This document shows positions 27,335-36,119 of a stretch of DNA of 64,000 bases, piece after piece. Position 1 is the stretch's first letter. Each line of letters opens with the position of its first letter. The position numbers and the translations under genes are program-made. The stretch is taken from positions 806,001 to 870,000 of the forward strand of contig JADJPK010000004.1 of the NCBI GenBank assembly GCA_016713305.1, written 5' to 3'. Source of the stretch: Betaproteobacteria bacterium. Its GTDB lineage: Bacteria > Pseudomonadota > Gammaproteobacteria > Burkholderiales > Ga0077523. The notes under the pieces were generated by a model. That model was not told where the DNA came from and did not search any database. It was given only the letters and a program-made list of their open reading frames with translations.

Positions 27335-27616
27335 ATGGAAAAACTGCAGTTTCTCGCGATGATCCAGGCCTACACCGGTATCGGTATCGGACTCATGATC
27401 GGCCTTGGCGCCGCGGGTGCGTGTATCGGTGTGGGCATCATGTGCTCCCGCTTCCTCGAAGCGGCCGCACGTCAGCCCGAACTCACCAACTCGCTGCAGG
27501 CCAAAGTGTTCCTGCTGCTCGGTCTGATCGACGCGTCGTTCATCATCGGCGTGGGTCTGGCGATGCTGTTCGCGTTCGGTAACCCGCTTCTCGCCGTCGT
27601 CCAGGCCGCAGGCTGA
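27335..27616 (+). CDS. atpE: F1Fo ATP synthase subunit c
   Basis: Proteolipid forming the rotating c-ring. The protein has 93 residues, beginning MEKLQFLAMIQAYTG, with two hydrophobic helices (about 13-38 and 57-85). The polar loop is ARQPEL (45-50) and the proton-binding carboxylate is D66 in LLGLIDASFIIGVGL. An aspartate without the glutamine and serine ligands seen in sodium-type rings suggests proton coupling. The start at 27335 follows an AAGGA ribosome-binding site. It is 15 to 20 residues longer than E. coli subunit c at the N-terminus, as is common in betaproteobacteria. Confidence 0.97.
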   Translation: MEKLQFLAMIQAYTGIGIGLMIGLGAAGACIGVGIMCSRFLEAAARQPELTNSLQAKVFLLLGLIDASFIIGVGLAMLFAFGNPLLAVVQAAG

Positions 27617-27644
27617 TCCGTAACCCCTCACCGGTGAGGCCGGC

Positions 27645-28115
27645 ATGAATCTCAACCTCACGCTGATTGCGCAGGCCATCGCCTTCGCAGTCTTCATCTG
27701 GTTCACGGTCAAGTTCGTCTGGCCGCCTATGCTGCGCGCCATCGAAACGCGTCAGAAGCAGATCGCTGACGGACTGGCGGCAGCCGAGCAAGGTCGCAGC
27801 GCGCTTGAGAAGTCCACCAAGCAGGCGGATGTGGCCATCAGCGAGGCTCGCGGCAGAGCAGCGGAAATCATCGCCCAGGCGGAGAAGCGCGGCGCGCAGC
27901 TGATCGAAGAAGCCAAGTCCGCCGCCAAGGCCGAAGCCGACCGTGAAAAGGTGGCAGCCAAGGCGGAAATCGAGCAGGAAGTCTCCCGTGCCCGCGAGCA
28001 GTTGCGGGAACAGGTGGCAGCCCTTGCGGTTGCCGGCGCCGAAAAGATCCTGCGGCGCGAAGTGGACAGCCGGGCTCACGCCGATCTACTCGATGCGGTC
28101 AAGAAGCAACTCTAA
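27645..28115 (+). CDS. atpF: F1Fo ATP synthase subunit b
   Basis: Peripheral-stalk subunit that holds F1 against the a subunit. The 156-residue protein starts MNLNLTLIAQAIAFAVFIWF, a single membrane helix, followed by a long charged alpha-helical, coiled-coil-like tail rich in alanine, glutamate, lysine and glutamine. The C-terminal end AEKILRREVDSRAHADLLDA contacts subunit delta. It is followed by atpH after six bases. Confidence 0.97.
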   Translation: MNLNLTLIAQAIAFAVFIWFTVKFVWPPMLRAIETRQKQIADGLAAAEQGRSALEKSTKQADVAISEARGRAAEIIAQAEKRGAQLIEEAKSAAKAEADREKVAAKAEIEQEVSRAREQLREQVAALAVAGAEKILRREVDSRAHADLLDAVKKQL

Positions 28116-28121
28116 GGCGCC

Positions 28122-28658
28122 ATGGCTGAACTGAGCACAATCGCGCGTCCCTACGCGAAAGCCTCCTACAAGCTGGCAGACGCAACCGCCAAGCTTGCGG
28201 ATTGGTCGGGCGCCCTGGCAGCCCTTGCCCAGGTGTCGCAGGACACCACCGTGCAGGAACTCACCAGCGATCCGAAACTGTCGGCCGCCCAGGTGTCAGG
28301 CATCTATCTGAAGATTCTCGACGGCAAGCTGTCGGGCGAAGCACAAAACTTCGTCCGTATTCTTGCCGAGAACCGCCGCATGGATGCCCTCGGCGAGATT
28401 CGAACACAGTTCGAGGCCTTGAAGAACGAACGGGAAGGCGTGCAGGAAGTGGAAATCGTCAGCGCCTTCCCGCTCGAATCGGAACAGCAGGCCGACCTCA
28501 TCGGTCGCCTCGAGAACCACACCGGCAAGAAAGTGACCGTCCGTGTGACCGTCGACCCCCAGCTGATCGGAGGGGTCAAGATCGTCATGGGCGACAAAGT
28601 GATCGATGCTTCGGCGCGTGCTCAGCTGTCCGCGCTCGAAAGCGCCCTAAGAGCTTAG
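28122..28658 (+). CDS. atpH: F1Fo ATP synthase subunit delta
   Basis: Connects the top of F1 to the b-subunit stalk. The 178-residue protein starts MAELSTIARPYAKASYKLA, the usual RPYAxA opening. The helical N-terminal domain is followed by NFVRILAENRRMDALGEI and the C-terminal segment TVDPQLIGGVKIVMGDKVID, a strong family signature. It lies in the standard operon position, eight bases before atpA. Confidence 0.97.
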   Translation: MAELSTIARPYAKASYKLADATAKLADWSGALAALAQVSQDTTVQELTSDPKLSAAQVSGIYLKILDGKLSGEAQNFVRILAENRRMDALGEIRTQFEALKNEREGVQEVEIVSAFPLESEQQADLIGRLENHTGKKVTVRVTVDPQLIGGVKIVMGDKVIDASARAQLSALESALRA

Positions 28659-28666
28659 GAGCAGGC

Positions 28667-30214
28667 ATGCAACTCAACCCATCCGAGATCTCGGAACTCA
28701 TCAAGAGCCGGATTCAGAATCTGGACGCCAGCGCACAGATGCGCACGCAGGGTACGGTGGTCTCCGTGACCGACGGCATCTGCCGCGTCCACGGGCTTTC
28801 CGACGTGATGCAGGGTGAGATGCTCGAGTTCCCCCGCAACACGTTCGGCCTTGCGCTCAACCTCGAGCGTGACTCGGTCGGCGCGGTTATCCTGGGCGAG
28901 TACGAGCACATCTCGGAAGGTGACACCGTCAAATGCACCGGACAGATTCTCTCGGTGCCCGTGGGCCCCGAGCTCCTCGGACGGGTGGTCAACTCCCTCG
29001 GTCAGCCCATCGACGGAAAGGGTCCCATCAACGCGAAGGAGACGGACGTCATCGAGAAGGTGGCTCCGGGCGTGATCTGGCGCAAGTCGGTTTCCCAGCC
29101 GGTGCAGACCGGACTCAAGGCCATCGACTCCATGGTGCCTGTCGGCCGCGGCCAGCGCGAGCTCATCATCGGTGACCGCCAGACCGGGAAGACCGCCGTG
29201 GCCATCGACACGATCATCAATCAGAAGGGCAAGGACCTTTTCTGTGTCTACGTCGCCATCGGACAGAAGGCATCCACGATTGCCAACGTGGTGCGAAAGC
29301 TCGAAGAACACGGGGCGTTGGCCTACACGATCGTGGTCGCAGCATCGGCCTCGGAATCGGCGGCGATGCAGTACATCGCGCCGTACTCGGGTTGCACGAT
29401 GGGCGAGTACTTCCGCGACCGCGGGCAGGACGCCCTGATCATCTATGACGACCTGACCAAGCAGGCCTGGGCCTACCGTCAGATCTCGCTGCTTCTGCGC
29501 CGTCCTCCCGGCCGCGAGGCATATCCGGGGGACGTTTTCTATCTGCACTCCCGTTTGCTCGAACGGGCGGCACGCGTGAACGAAGAGTGGGTGGAAAAGC
29601 TCACCAACGGCGCAGTGAAGGGCAAGACGGGCTCGCTGACGGCCTTGCCCGTCATCGAAACCCAGGCTGGCGACGTGACAGCGTTCGTTCCGACAAACGT
29701 GATCTCCATCACGGACGGTCAGATCTTCCTGGAAACCGACCTTTTCAACGCCGGTATCCGTCCCGCCATCAATGCCGGTATCTCGGTGTCCCGAGTCGGC
29801 GGCGCGGCCCAGACCAAGATCATGAAACGGAAGGACACGGGCGGCGGCGTGCGTCTCGCCCTGGCGCAGTACCGCGAGCTTGCCGCTTTCGCGCAGTTTG
29901 CCTCCGACCTCGATGAAGCCACCCGCCGCCAGCTCGAACGCGGCCGGATGGTCACGGAACTCATGAAGCAAGCGCAATATCAGCCGCTGGAAGTGTACGA
30001 GATGGCGCTGACGCTCTTCGCCGTGAACAACGGTTTCTTCGACGACATCGACGTCAAGAAGGCGCTCGCCGCCGAGAAGTCCATGCGCGACTACCTCAAG
30101 GGCAAGTACGCCGAGCTGGTCAAGCGCATCGACGACAAGAAGGATCTTCCGGCCGACGACGAGAAGGCCCTCAGCGAAGCGCTGAAGGACTGGAAGAAGA
30201 ACGGCAGCTACTGA
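28667..30214 (+). CDS. atpA: F1Fo ATP synthase subunit alpha
   Basis: Non-catalytic nucleotide-binding subunit of F1. The start at 28667 (MQLNPSEISELIKSRIQNLD) follows a GGAGCAGGC ribosome-binding site and gives 515 residues, near the E. coli length of 513. The P-loop is GDRQTGKT (169-176). The signature PAINAGISVSRVGGAAQ and the C-terminal helical domain are intact. No defects are seen. Confidence 0.98.
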   Translation: MQLNPSEISELIKSRIQNLDASAQMRTQGTVVSVTDGICRVHGLSDVMQGEMLEFPRNTFGLALNLERDSVGAVILGEYEHISEGDTVKCTGQILSVPVGPELLGRVVNSLGQPIDGKGPINAKETDVIEKVAPGVIWRKSVSQPVQTGLKAIDSMVPVGRGQRELIIGDRQTGKTAVAIDTIINQKGKDLFCVYVAIGQKASTIANVVRKLEEHGALAYTIVVAASASESAAMQYIAPYSGCTMGEYFRDRGQDALIIYDDLTKQAWAYRQISLLLRRPPGREAYPGDVFYLHSRLLERAARVNEEWVEKLTNGAVKGKTGSLTALPVIETQAGDVTAFVPTNVISITDGQIFLETDLFNAGIRPAINAGISVSRVGGAAQTKIMKRKDTGGGVRLALAQYRELAAFAQFASDLDEATRRQLERGRMVTELMKQAQYQPLEVYEMALTLFAVNNGFFDDIDVKKALAAEKSMRDYLKGKYAELVKRIDDKKDLPADDEKALSEALKDWKKNGSY

Positions 30215-30250
30215 TCAATCGCCGTCCCCTGACTACACAGGCGCTTCCCC

Positions 30251-31114
30251 ATGCCCGGCACCAAAGAGATACGCGTCAAGATCAAGAGCGTGCAAAACAC
30301 GCGCAAGATCACCAAAGCCATGGAGATGGTGGCTGCTTCCAAGATGCGGCGCGCCCAGGAACGGATGCGGGCGGCCCGCCCCTACTCGGACCGGATCCGC
30401 AACGTCGCCGCACACATCTCCCATGCCAACGCGGAATACAAGCACCCGTTCCTCGTCGAGCGGGACACCGTCAAGCGGGTGGGTCTGATCGTCGTCACCA
30501 CGGACAAGGGGCTGTGCGGCGCGCTGAACACCAACCTGTTGCGACAGGTGCTGACTCAGTACAAGACGTGGCAGGGCGAGGGCGAAGAGATCGAAGTCTG
30601 CTGCATCGGCAGCAAGGGTCTCGGCTTCATGCAACGGCTGGGTGCGTCCATTTCCTCGCAGGTCGTTCAGCTCGGTGACCGTCCGCAGATGGAAAAGCTG
30701 ATCGGCGCGGTGAAGGTCATGCTCGACGGCTACATCCAGGACCGCTTCGATCGCGTCATTCTCGCGTACACGCGCTTCATCAACACGATGAAGCAGGAGC
30801 CGGTGCTCGAACAGTTGCTCCCGCTCTCTGGCGAAAAGATGGGGACCCCCGAAGGAACGTGGGACTACATCTACGAACCGGAAGCCAAGGACGTGCTCGA
30901 TCAGGTGCTCACCCGTTACGTGGAAGCGCTGATCTTCCAGGCCGTGGCAGAGAACATGGCCTCCGAGCAGTCGGCACGGATGGTGGCCATGAAGGCGGCA
31001 TCCGACAACGCAGCGACGCTCATCGACGAACTTACCCTCGTTTACAACAAGAACCGCCAGGCCGCGATCACCAAGGAACTCTCCGAGATCGTCGGCGGCG
31101 CGGCCGCGGTGTAA
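30251..31114 (+). CDS. atpG: F1Fo ATP synthase subunit gamma
   Basis: Central rotating shaft of F1. The 287-residue protein starts MPGTKEIRVKIKSVQNTRKI with the family TKAMEMVAASKMRRAQ helix, has TTDKGLCGALNTNL in the Rossmann-like middle, and ends SDNAATLIDELTLVYNKNRQ, AAITKELSEIVGGAAAV, the C-terminal half of the coiled coil. Length is as in E. coli. It lies 36 bases after atpA. Confidence 0.98.
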   Translation: MPGTKEIRVKIKSVQNTRKITKAMEMVAASKMRRAQERMRAARPYSDRIRNVAAHISHANAEYKHPFLVERDTVKRVGLIVVTTDKGLCGALNTNLLRQVLTQYKTWQGEGEEIEVCCIGSKGLGFMQRLGASISSQVVQLGDRPQMEKLIGAVKVMLDGYIQDRFDRVILAYTRFINTMKQEPVLEQLLPLSGEKMGTPEGTWDYIYEPEAKDVLDQVLTRYVEALIFQAVAENMASEQSARMVAMKAASDNAATLIDELTLVYNKNRQAAITKELSEIVGGAAAV

Positions 31115-31198
31115 CGGGATCGACAACGAATTCAGGGCTCCAACAGGCCTAGCGAACGGACCGGCCCTGGCCGGAAACAGGCTCTTCGAGGAATGAAC

Positions 31199-32608
31199 AT
31201 GGCACAAGCTCAAGGCACCATCGTCCAGTGTATCGGCGCGGTTACCGACATCGAGTTTCCCCGCGAGAACATGCCCCATGTGTACGAGGCTCTCGTTCTG
31301 GAGAACACCGGCGAGAAGGGTCTTGCCGAAGTGGGTCTGACCTTCGAGGTACAGCAGCAGCTCGGCGACGGAATCGTCCGCTGCATCGCACTGGGATCGT
31401 CGGACGGTCTGCGCCGTGGCATGAAGGTCAGTTCCACAGGCGCGGGGATCTCCGTGCCGGTCGGCGAAGGCACCCTAGGTCGCATCATGGACGTGCTCGG
31501 CCGCCCCATCGACGAAGCCGGGCCGATCAAGGGCGACGAGCGCCGTGCCATTCATCAGCCTGCCCCGAAGTTCGACGAGCTTTCTCCTTCGGTTGAACTG
31601 CTTCCCACGGGCATCAAGGTGATCGATCTGATCTGTCCGTTCGCCAAGGGCGGCAAGATCGGCCTGTTCGGTGGCGCCGGCGTCGGCAAGACCGTCAACA
31701 TGATGGAGCTCATCAACAACATCGCGAAGTCCTATGGGGGCTACTCGGTGTTTGCCGGCGTGGGCGAGCGTACGCGTGAAGGCAACGACTTCTATCACGA
31801 GATGGAAGAGTCCAAGGTTCTGGACAAGGTGGCCATGGTGTTCGGCCAGATGAACGAGCCGCCCGGCAACCGCCTGCGCGTCGCGCTGACCGGTCTGACG
31901 ATGGCCGAGCGTTTCCGCGACGATGGCCGAGACATCCTGCTGTTCATCGACAACATCTATCGCTACACCCTCGCGGGAACGGAAGTGTCCGCTCTGTTGG
32001 GCCGGATGCCTTCCGCCGTGGGCTACCAGCCGACGCTTGCCGAAGAGATGGGCCGACTCCAGGAGCGCATCACGTCGACCAAGGTGGGTTCCATCACGTC
32101 GATCCAGGCCGTGTACGTGCCGGCCGACGACCTGACCGACCCGTCCCCGGCGACGACCTTCCTCCACCTTGACGCCACGGTCGTGCTGTCACGTGACATC
32201 GCGGCGCTCGGCATCTATCCCGCCGTCGACCCGCTCGATTCCACGTCGCGTCAGCTGGACCCGCACGTCATCGGTGAAGAGCACTACAACACCACGCGTG
32301 CAGTCCAGGCGACGCTGCAGCGTTACAAGGAACTGCGCGACATCATCGCGATTCTGGGCATGGACGAACTGTCTCCCGAAGACAAGATGGCCGTGGGCCG
32401 CGCGCGCCGGATCCAGCGGTTCCTCTCCCAGCCGTTCAACGTGGCAGAAGTGTTCACCGGCTCGCCCGGCAAGATCGTGTCCCTGAAGGACACCATCAAG
32501 GGCTTCCAGATGATCGTCAACGGCGAATGCGATCACCTGCCCGAACAGGCGTTCTACATGGTCGGCACGATCGAAGAGGCCTTCGAGAAGGCGAAGACGC
32601 TGCAGTGA
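31199..32608 (+). CDS. atpD: F1Fo ATP synthase subunit beta
   Basis: Catalytic subunit of F1. I choose the ATG at 31199 (MAQAQGTIVQCIGAV) because GAGG lies seven bases before it; an ATG two codons earlier (31193) is too close to that site. The protein has 469 residues. The P-loop is GGAGVGKT (158-165). Also present are the catalytic glutamate region GVGERTREGNDFYHEM, Walker B LLFIDNIYRYTLAG and the DELSPEDKMAV region that contacts gamma. Note IYRYT where most species have IFRFT. Confidence 0.98.
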   Translation: MAQAQGTIVQCIGAVTDIEFPRENMPHVYEALVLENTGEKGLAEVGLTFEVQQQLGDGIVRCIALGSSDGLRRGMKVSSTGAGISVPVGEGTLGRIMDVLGRPIDEAGPIKGDERRAIHQPAPKFDELSPSVELLPTGIKVIDLICPFAKGGKIGLFGGAGVGKTVNMMELINNIAKSYGGYSVFAGVGERTREGNDFYHEMEESKVLDKVAMVFGQMNEPPGNRLRVALTGLTMAERFRDDGRDILLFIDNIYRYTLAGTEVSALLGRMPSAVGYQPTLAEEMGRLQERITSTKVGSITSIQAVYVPADDLTDPSPATTFLHLDATVVLSRDIAALGIYPAVDPLDSTSRQLDPHVIGEEHYNTTRAVQATLQRYKELRDIIAILGMDELSPEDKMAVGRARRIQRFLSQPFNVAEVFTGSPGKIVSLKDTIKGFQMIVNGECDHLPEQAFYMVGTIEEAFEKAKTLQ

Positions 32609-32649
32609 CATCCGTCACGTCCGTTCGACATCAGAGTCACTGAGGGATC

Positions 32650-33069
32650 ATGGCCAACACCATTCACGTCGACGTCGTCAGTGCCGAGGAGTCCATCTTC
32701 TCCGGGGAAGCGGAATTTGTCGTGCTTCCGGGCGAAGCGGGCGAACTCGGCATCTATCCGCGTCACACGCCCCTCATCACCCGCATCAAGCCCGGATCGG
32801 TTCGCATCGTGCCGGCTGGGGGAGGCGAGGAGCAGCTGATCTTCGTGGCCGGTGGCATCCTGGAAGTGCAGCCCAAGGTCGTCACCGTTCTCGCGGACAC
32901 CGCGATCCGCGGCCACGATCTGGACGAGGCGAAGGCCAACGAGGCCATCCGCCTGGCCGAAGAAGCGCGCGCCAAAGCCCAGGACAAGGAAGAGATCGCT
33001 TCCGTGGAAGCCGAACTTGCCACCTTGGCCGCCCAGCTCGCAGCGATCCGCAAGCTGCGCAAGCGCTGA
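32650..33069 (+). CDS. atpC: F1Fo ATP synthase subunit epsilon
   Basis: Small F1 subunit that links the shaft to the c-ring and can inhibit ATP hydrolysis. The 139-residue protein has the N-terminal beta domain (HVDVVSAEESIFSGEAEFVV, PGEAGELGIYPRHTPLIT) and a C-terminal helical hairpin (AEEARAKAQDKEEIASVEAE). It is the last gene of the operon; a strong terminator follows 20 bases after the stop. Confidence 0.97.
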   Translation: MANTIHVDVVSAEESIFSGEAEFVVLPGEAGELGIYPRHTPLITRIKPGSVRIVPAGGGEEQLIFVAGGILEVQPKVVTVLADTAIRGHDLDEAKANEAIRLAEEARAKAQDKEEIASVEAELATLAAQLAAIRKLRKR

Positions 33070-33089
33070 TCCGTCCCGGCATGTACCCG

Positions 33090-33116
33090 AAAAGGCGGCT
33101 TCGGCCGCCTTTTTCG
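33090..33116 (+). terminator. Intrinsic terminator of the atp operon
   Basis: AAAGGCGGC (33091-33099), loop TTCG, GCCGCCTTT (33104-33112) then TTTC. A nine-bp stem with a stable TTCG tetraloop and a T-run directly after atpC is a textbook rho-independent terminator. Confidence 0.92.
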
Positions 33117-33241
33117 TCTCTGCGACCTTCTGCTGCGCTCTCCGGTAAGGGATCCGTTACCCACGCCCCCGTAGACTGTTGGTCCATGGTCCCCACGCGC
33201 ATTGCCATGGCAACCCACGTCCAACAACCTCGGAGAGTCCC

Positions 33242-33790
33242 ATGTGCCCTGAACGACTTCGCTGGTGGAGTACTGCCGTTGCAATTCTTGCCGGACTTCT
33301 GACCTTCTCCCCTCTGGTGGCGGCCCAGACCACCGAAATCAGACCGGAGTACGTCGGTACCATGTACGCGCCGCTCGACGCGCCTCAGGTCATCGATAAC
33401 ACGTTGTTCATCTACAACGTTCAGGAAGGGGGATGGTTCAAGGGCCCGGGAATGAACGCGAGCATCGTGGCGCCCGCAGGAGACTGGCTTCGCCTGATGC
33501 CCGGTGGCGCTGCGAGACTGGATGTCCGGTTGACGCTGAAGACGGACGACGGGGCACTGATCTACGTCTCCTACAACGGCGTCATCAGTCATACCAAGGA
33601 AAGCTGGGACCGGCTGATGAAAGGCGAGACCCTGACTTCGAAGGATCACTACTTCACCACCGCACCCACCATGCAAACCAGCGCGGAAAAGTACGCCTGG
33701 GTCAACCACGTCCAGTTCGCCGGTCGCATCGTGGAAGTCAAGGTCGGTGCCGGTTCGTACGTGAAGTACGACATCTTCGCCTTGCGCTGA
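33242..33790 (+). CDS. DUF3237 family protein with signal peptide
   Basis: A 182-residue protein from the ATG at 33242 (MCPERLRWWSTAVAILAGLL), chosen because it opens a signal peptide ending near LVAAQ (residue 28), so it is likely exported. The body matches DUF3237 (UPF0311), a small beta-barrel family of unknown function: EYVGTMYAPLDAPQVI, GPGMNASIVAPAGDWLRLMP, LDVRLTLKTDDGALIYVSYN and a C-terminal strand ending YVKYDIFALR. DUF3237 proteins are often cytosolic, so a secreted form is somewhat unusual. It stands alone downstream of the atp terminator. Confidence 0.75.
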   Translation: MCPERLRWWSTAVAILAGLLTFSPLVAAQTTEIRPEYVGTMYAPLDAPQVIDNTLFIYNVQEGGWFKGPGMNASIVAPAGDWLRLMPGGAARLDVRLTLKTDDGALIYVSYNGVISHTKESWDRLMKGETLTSKDHYFTTAPTMQTSAEKYAWVNHVQFAGRIVEVKVGAGSYVKYDIFALR

Positions 33791-34100
33791 GTCTCGATCG
33801 GCAGGGTGCGGCGAAGAACGTTCGCCGTGCCCTGGCCGATCCAGAGCCGAACGCCCGTTCTCCCAAAGGCCCTCGCACCCCTCGCACCCCTCGCACCGGT
33901 CGCTGGTCGCGCGGCTTGCGCGCATCCCGAACCACGGCGAGGGAATCCTTTGCCGCCGCCGTCTCTTCTCTCCTCTCCTGGCACTACGAGCCTCCGACAG
34001 CAAACGCCCGGTCCAACGCCGAGTTCTCCGGCATCGCTCGATAGCGCACTCCCCTGAGTATCATTGCGCCGGACATACGCGCGATCACGGCCCGCTTCCC
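33791..34100. other. Intergenic region of about 310 bases
   Basis: I see no coding frame with protein-like composition here and no tRNA. It contains the short tandem repeat listed separately and a pyrimidine-rich patch (about 33960-33985). The promoter of the amidotransferase gene is presumably near its right end, but I found no convincing -35/-10 pair. Confidence 0.5.
33871..33897. repeat. Three tandem copies of a 9-base unit
   Basis: CCTCGCACC occurs three times head to tail with no mismatch (33871-33879, 33880-33888, 33889-33897). Nothing nearby explains it; it is probably a slippage-generated microrepeat. It lies in noncoding DNA between the DUF3237 and amidotransferase genes. Confidence 0.8.
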
Positions 34101-34877
34101 ATGTGTCAACTCCTCGGCATGAACTGCAACACGCCCACGGACGTGTGTTTCTCCTTCACCGGCTTCCATAAGCGTGGGGGCGGCACCGACCAGCACGCCG
34201 ATGGCTGGGGAATCGCCTTTTTCGAAGGCAAGGGGTGCCGTGTGTTCCTCGACCCGGCGCCCGCCGTGCAATCCCCGATTGCGCGACTCGTGCGCGAGTA
34301 CCCCATCCGCTCGATGAATGTCGTGGCGCACATCCGCAAGGCGACGCAGGGGCCGATCGCACTGGAGAACACCCACCCGTTCATGCGCGAACTGTGGGGG
34401 CGCTATTGGATCTTCGCGCACAACGGGAACCTCAAGGATTTCGCTCCCCGCCTGACCGGCGCTTTCCTGCCCGCAGGTACCACGGACAGCGAAACGGCGT
34501 TCTGTCACCTGCTGGACGTGCTCAGAATCCAATTCGGGGACGCGCAGCCTGCACGAGACGGATTGACCGCCGCCGTGGCCCGCTGGGCAGAATCCGTCCG
34601 TGCGCATGGCACTTTCAATTTCCTTCTCTCCAACGGCGTTGCGCTCTTCGCACACTGTTCCGACCGGTTGGCGTATCTCGTCCGCGAAGCGCCTTTCACG
34701 ACCGCTCATCTGGTGGACGAAGATATTTACGTGGACTTCAGCGAGGTCACCACGCCCGAGGACAGGGTCGCGGTGATCGCCACCGTTCCGTTGACCGACG
34801 ACGAACACTGGACCGCCTTGCGGCCGGGAGAACTGGCCGTGTTTCACCACGGGCAGCGTCTCCTCCCGCCCGTTTGA
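34101..34877 (+). CDS. Class II glutamine amidotransferase (YafJ-like)
   Basis: A 258-residue Ntn-hydrolase-type glutaminase domain protein without a synthase partner domain. The catalytic cysteine is C2 (MCQLLGMNCNTPTD), exposed after removal of Met1. Other family features are HADGWGIAFFEG, VVAHIRKATQGPIALENTHP and YWIFAHNGNL with the oxyanion asparagine and glycine. The closest recognised relatives are YafJ-type proteins, whose acceptor substrate is unknown. The liv promoter overlaps the stop codon, so the two units are tightly packed. Confidence 0.88.
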   Translation: MCQLLGMNCNTPTDVCFSFTGFHKRGGGTDQHADGWGIAFFEGKGCRVFLDPAPAVQSPIARLVREYPIRSMNVVAHIRKATQGPIALENTHPFMRELWGRYWIFAHNGNLKDFAPRLTGAFLPAGTTDSETAFCHLLDVLRIQFGDAQPARDGLTAAVARWAESVRAHGTFNFLLSNGVALFAHCSDRLAYLVREAPFTTAHLVDEDIYVDFSEVTTPEDRVAVIATVPLTDDEHWTALRPGELAVFHHGQRLLPPV

Positions 34878-34902
34878 CAGTCCAGGCCCGCCCCAATACC
34901 CT
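34874..34902 (+). promoter_or_regulatory. Promoter of the liv-type transporter operon
   Basis: TTGACA (34874-34879), exactly 17 bases, TACCCT (34897-34902), 40 bases before the substrate-binding protein gene. The -35 hexamer overlaps the stop codon of the upstream amidotransferase gene. The -10 is weak (four of six), so regulation by an activator is possible. Confidence 0.6.
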
Positions 34903-34942
34903 CCGGCTCGAAACGCAATCGCGCTCCCGGGGAGAAATCGTC

Positions 34943-36100
34943 ATGTCCGCAACGAACACATCTTGGATCGGCGCGCTGGTCCTGGCGCTCGCAATGACCG
35001 GGGCGAGTGCGAAAGACACCGTCAAGCTCGCCTTCATCGGACCGCTCACCGGTGGTGTCGCCGCCAACGGCCTCGGCGGACGCAACTCCGCGGATCTCGC
35101 CGTGAAGCTGCGCAATGCCGATCCGAGGGCGCGGTTCATGTACGAATTGATCGTGCTGGACGACGAATGCAAGCCGAACGTCGGGGTGCAGGTCGCGACC
35201 AAGGCGGCGTCCGACAACTCCGTGATCGCGGGCGTGACGCACTACTGCTCGACCGTCGCCATGGGAACCGTGGACGTGTATCACCGGTTCGGCCTGCCCG
35301 TGGTGGTCTGGGGGGCCGTTCTGCCCGACGTGACGTACGCGAACGACTACAAGGAGATCCATCGCGTCAACGGCACGATGATCAACCAGAACGAGACCGC
35401 GGCGCGCTTCATGACCGGGCTCAAGTACAAGCGCTGGGCCATCATTCACGACACCACCGACTACGGCAAAGGACACAACAAGTACTTCTCCGAATATCTG
35501 CAGAAGAACGGCGGCCAGATCGTGGGCACCTTCGGTGTGACGGCCGACCAGCAGGACTTCTCCGCCGAGCTCACGCGCATCAAGGAACTCAAGCCCGAAG
35601 TCATCTACTTCGGCGGCATCACTCCCCTGGGCGTGCGCATCCGCAGCCAGATGGACAAGCTGGGCGTCAAGGCCGTGTTCCAGGGGACCTCGGGCATCGT
35701 ATCGGACGCCTTCATCGAGGGGCTCGGCCCCCTTGCGGAGGGCGTGGTGGCCTTTCGGGAAGGCGCGCCCGCCGAGAAGCTCCCGGGAGGCAAGACGTTC
35801 CTCGAGCAGTACACCAAAGCGAAGTACAGCGACGATCCGGAAGCCTATGGTCCCTTCGCGTTCGCTGCGGCGAACCTCATCATGGACGCCGTCGAGAAGG
35901 TGGGACCCGACCGGAAGAAGGTTCGCAACGAACTCAACAAGACACGTGACTACGATTCCGTCGTCGGCCGCATCACCTTCGACGACCACCGGCAGAACGC
36001 CGTGCCGGTCATCACCAAGTTCGTCGTCCAGGACGGCAAGTGGATCGTCTGGGAGGACAGCGAGTTCGCCTCCGGCAAGCGTTCCCTCCTGCGCAAGTAA
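34943..36100 (+). CDS. ABC transporter substrate-binding protein, branched-chain amino acid type
   Basis: Periplasmic ligand-binding protein of the Peripla_BP_6 (LivK-like) family, 385 residues, beginning MSATNTSWIGALVLALAMTG with a signal peptide cleaved near ASAKD. Features include VKLAFIGPLTGGVAANGLGG, ELIVLDDECKPNVGVQVATK, KRWAIIHDTTDYGKGHNKYF and DDPEAYGPFAFAAANLIMDA. The start at 34943 follows a GGGGAGAAA ribosome-binding site. LivK-like proteins bind many ligands (amino acids, amides, urea, aromatic acids), so the substrate cannot be named. It heads an operon with two permeases and two ATPases. Confidence 0.9.
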   Translation: MSATNTSWIGALVLALAMTGASAKDTVKLAFIGPLTGGVAANGLGGRNSADLAVKLRNADPRARFMYELIVLDDECKPNVGVQVATKAASDNSVIAGVTHYCSTVAMGTVDVYHRFGLPVVVWGAVLPDVTYANDYKEIHRVNGTMINQNETAARFMTGLKYKRWAIIHDTTDYGKGHNKYFSEYLQKNGGQIVGTFGVTADQQDFSAELTRIKELKPEVIYFGGITPLGVRIRSQMDKLGVKAVFQGTSGIVSDAFIEGLGPLAEGVVAFREGAPAEKLPGGKTFLEQYTKAKYSDDPEAYGPFAFAAANLIMDAVEKVGPDRKKVRNELNKTRDYDSVVGRITFDDHRQNAVPVITKFVVQDGKWIVWEDSEFASGKRSLLRK

Positions 36101-36119
36101 CCCTCCCGGATACTCGCGC

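Noticed and set aside
33871..33897. CRISPR-like repeat
   Set aside because: Units are only 9 bases, directly adjacent and without spacers; no cas genes are present.
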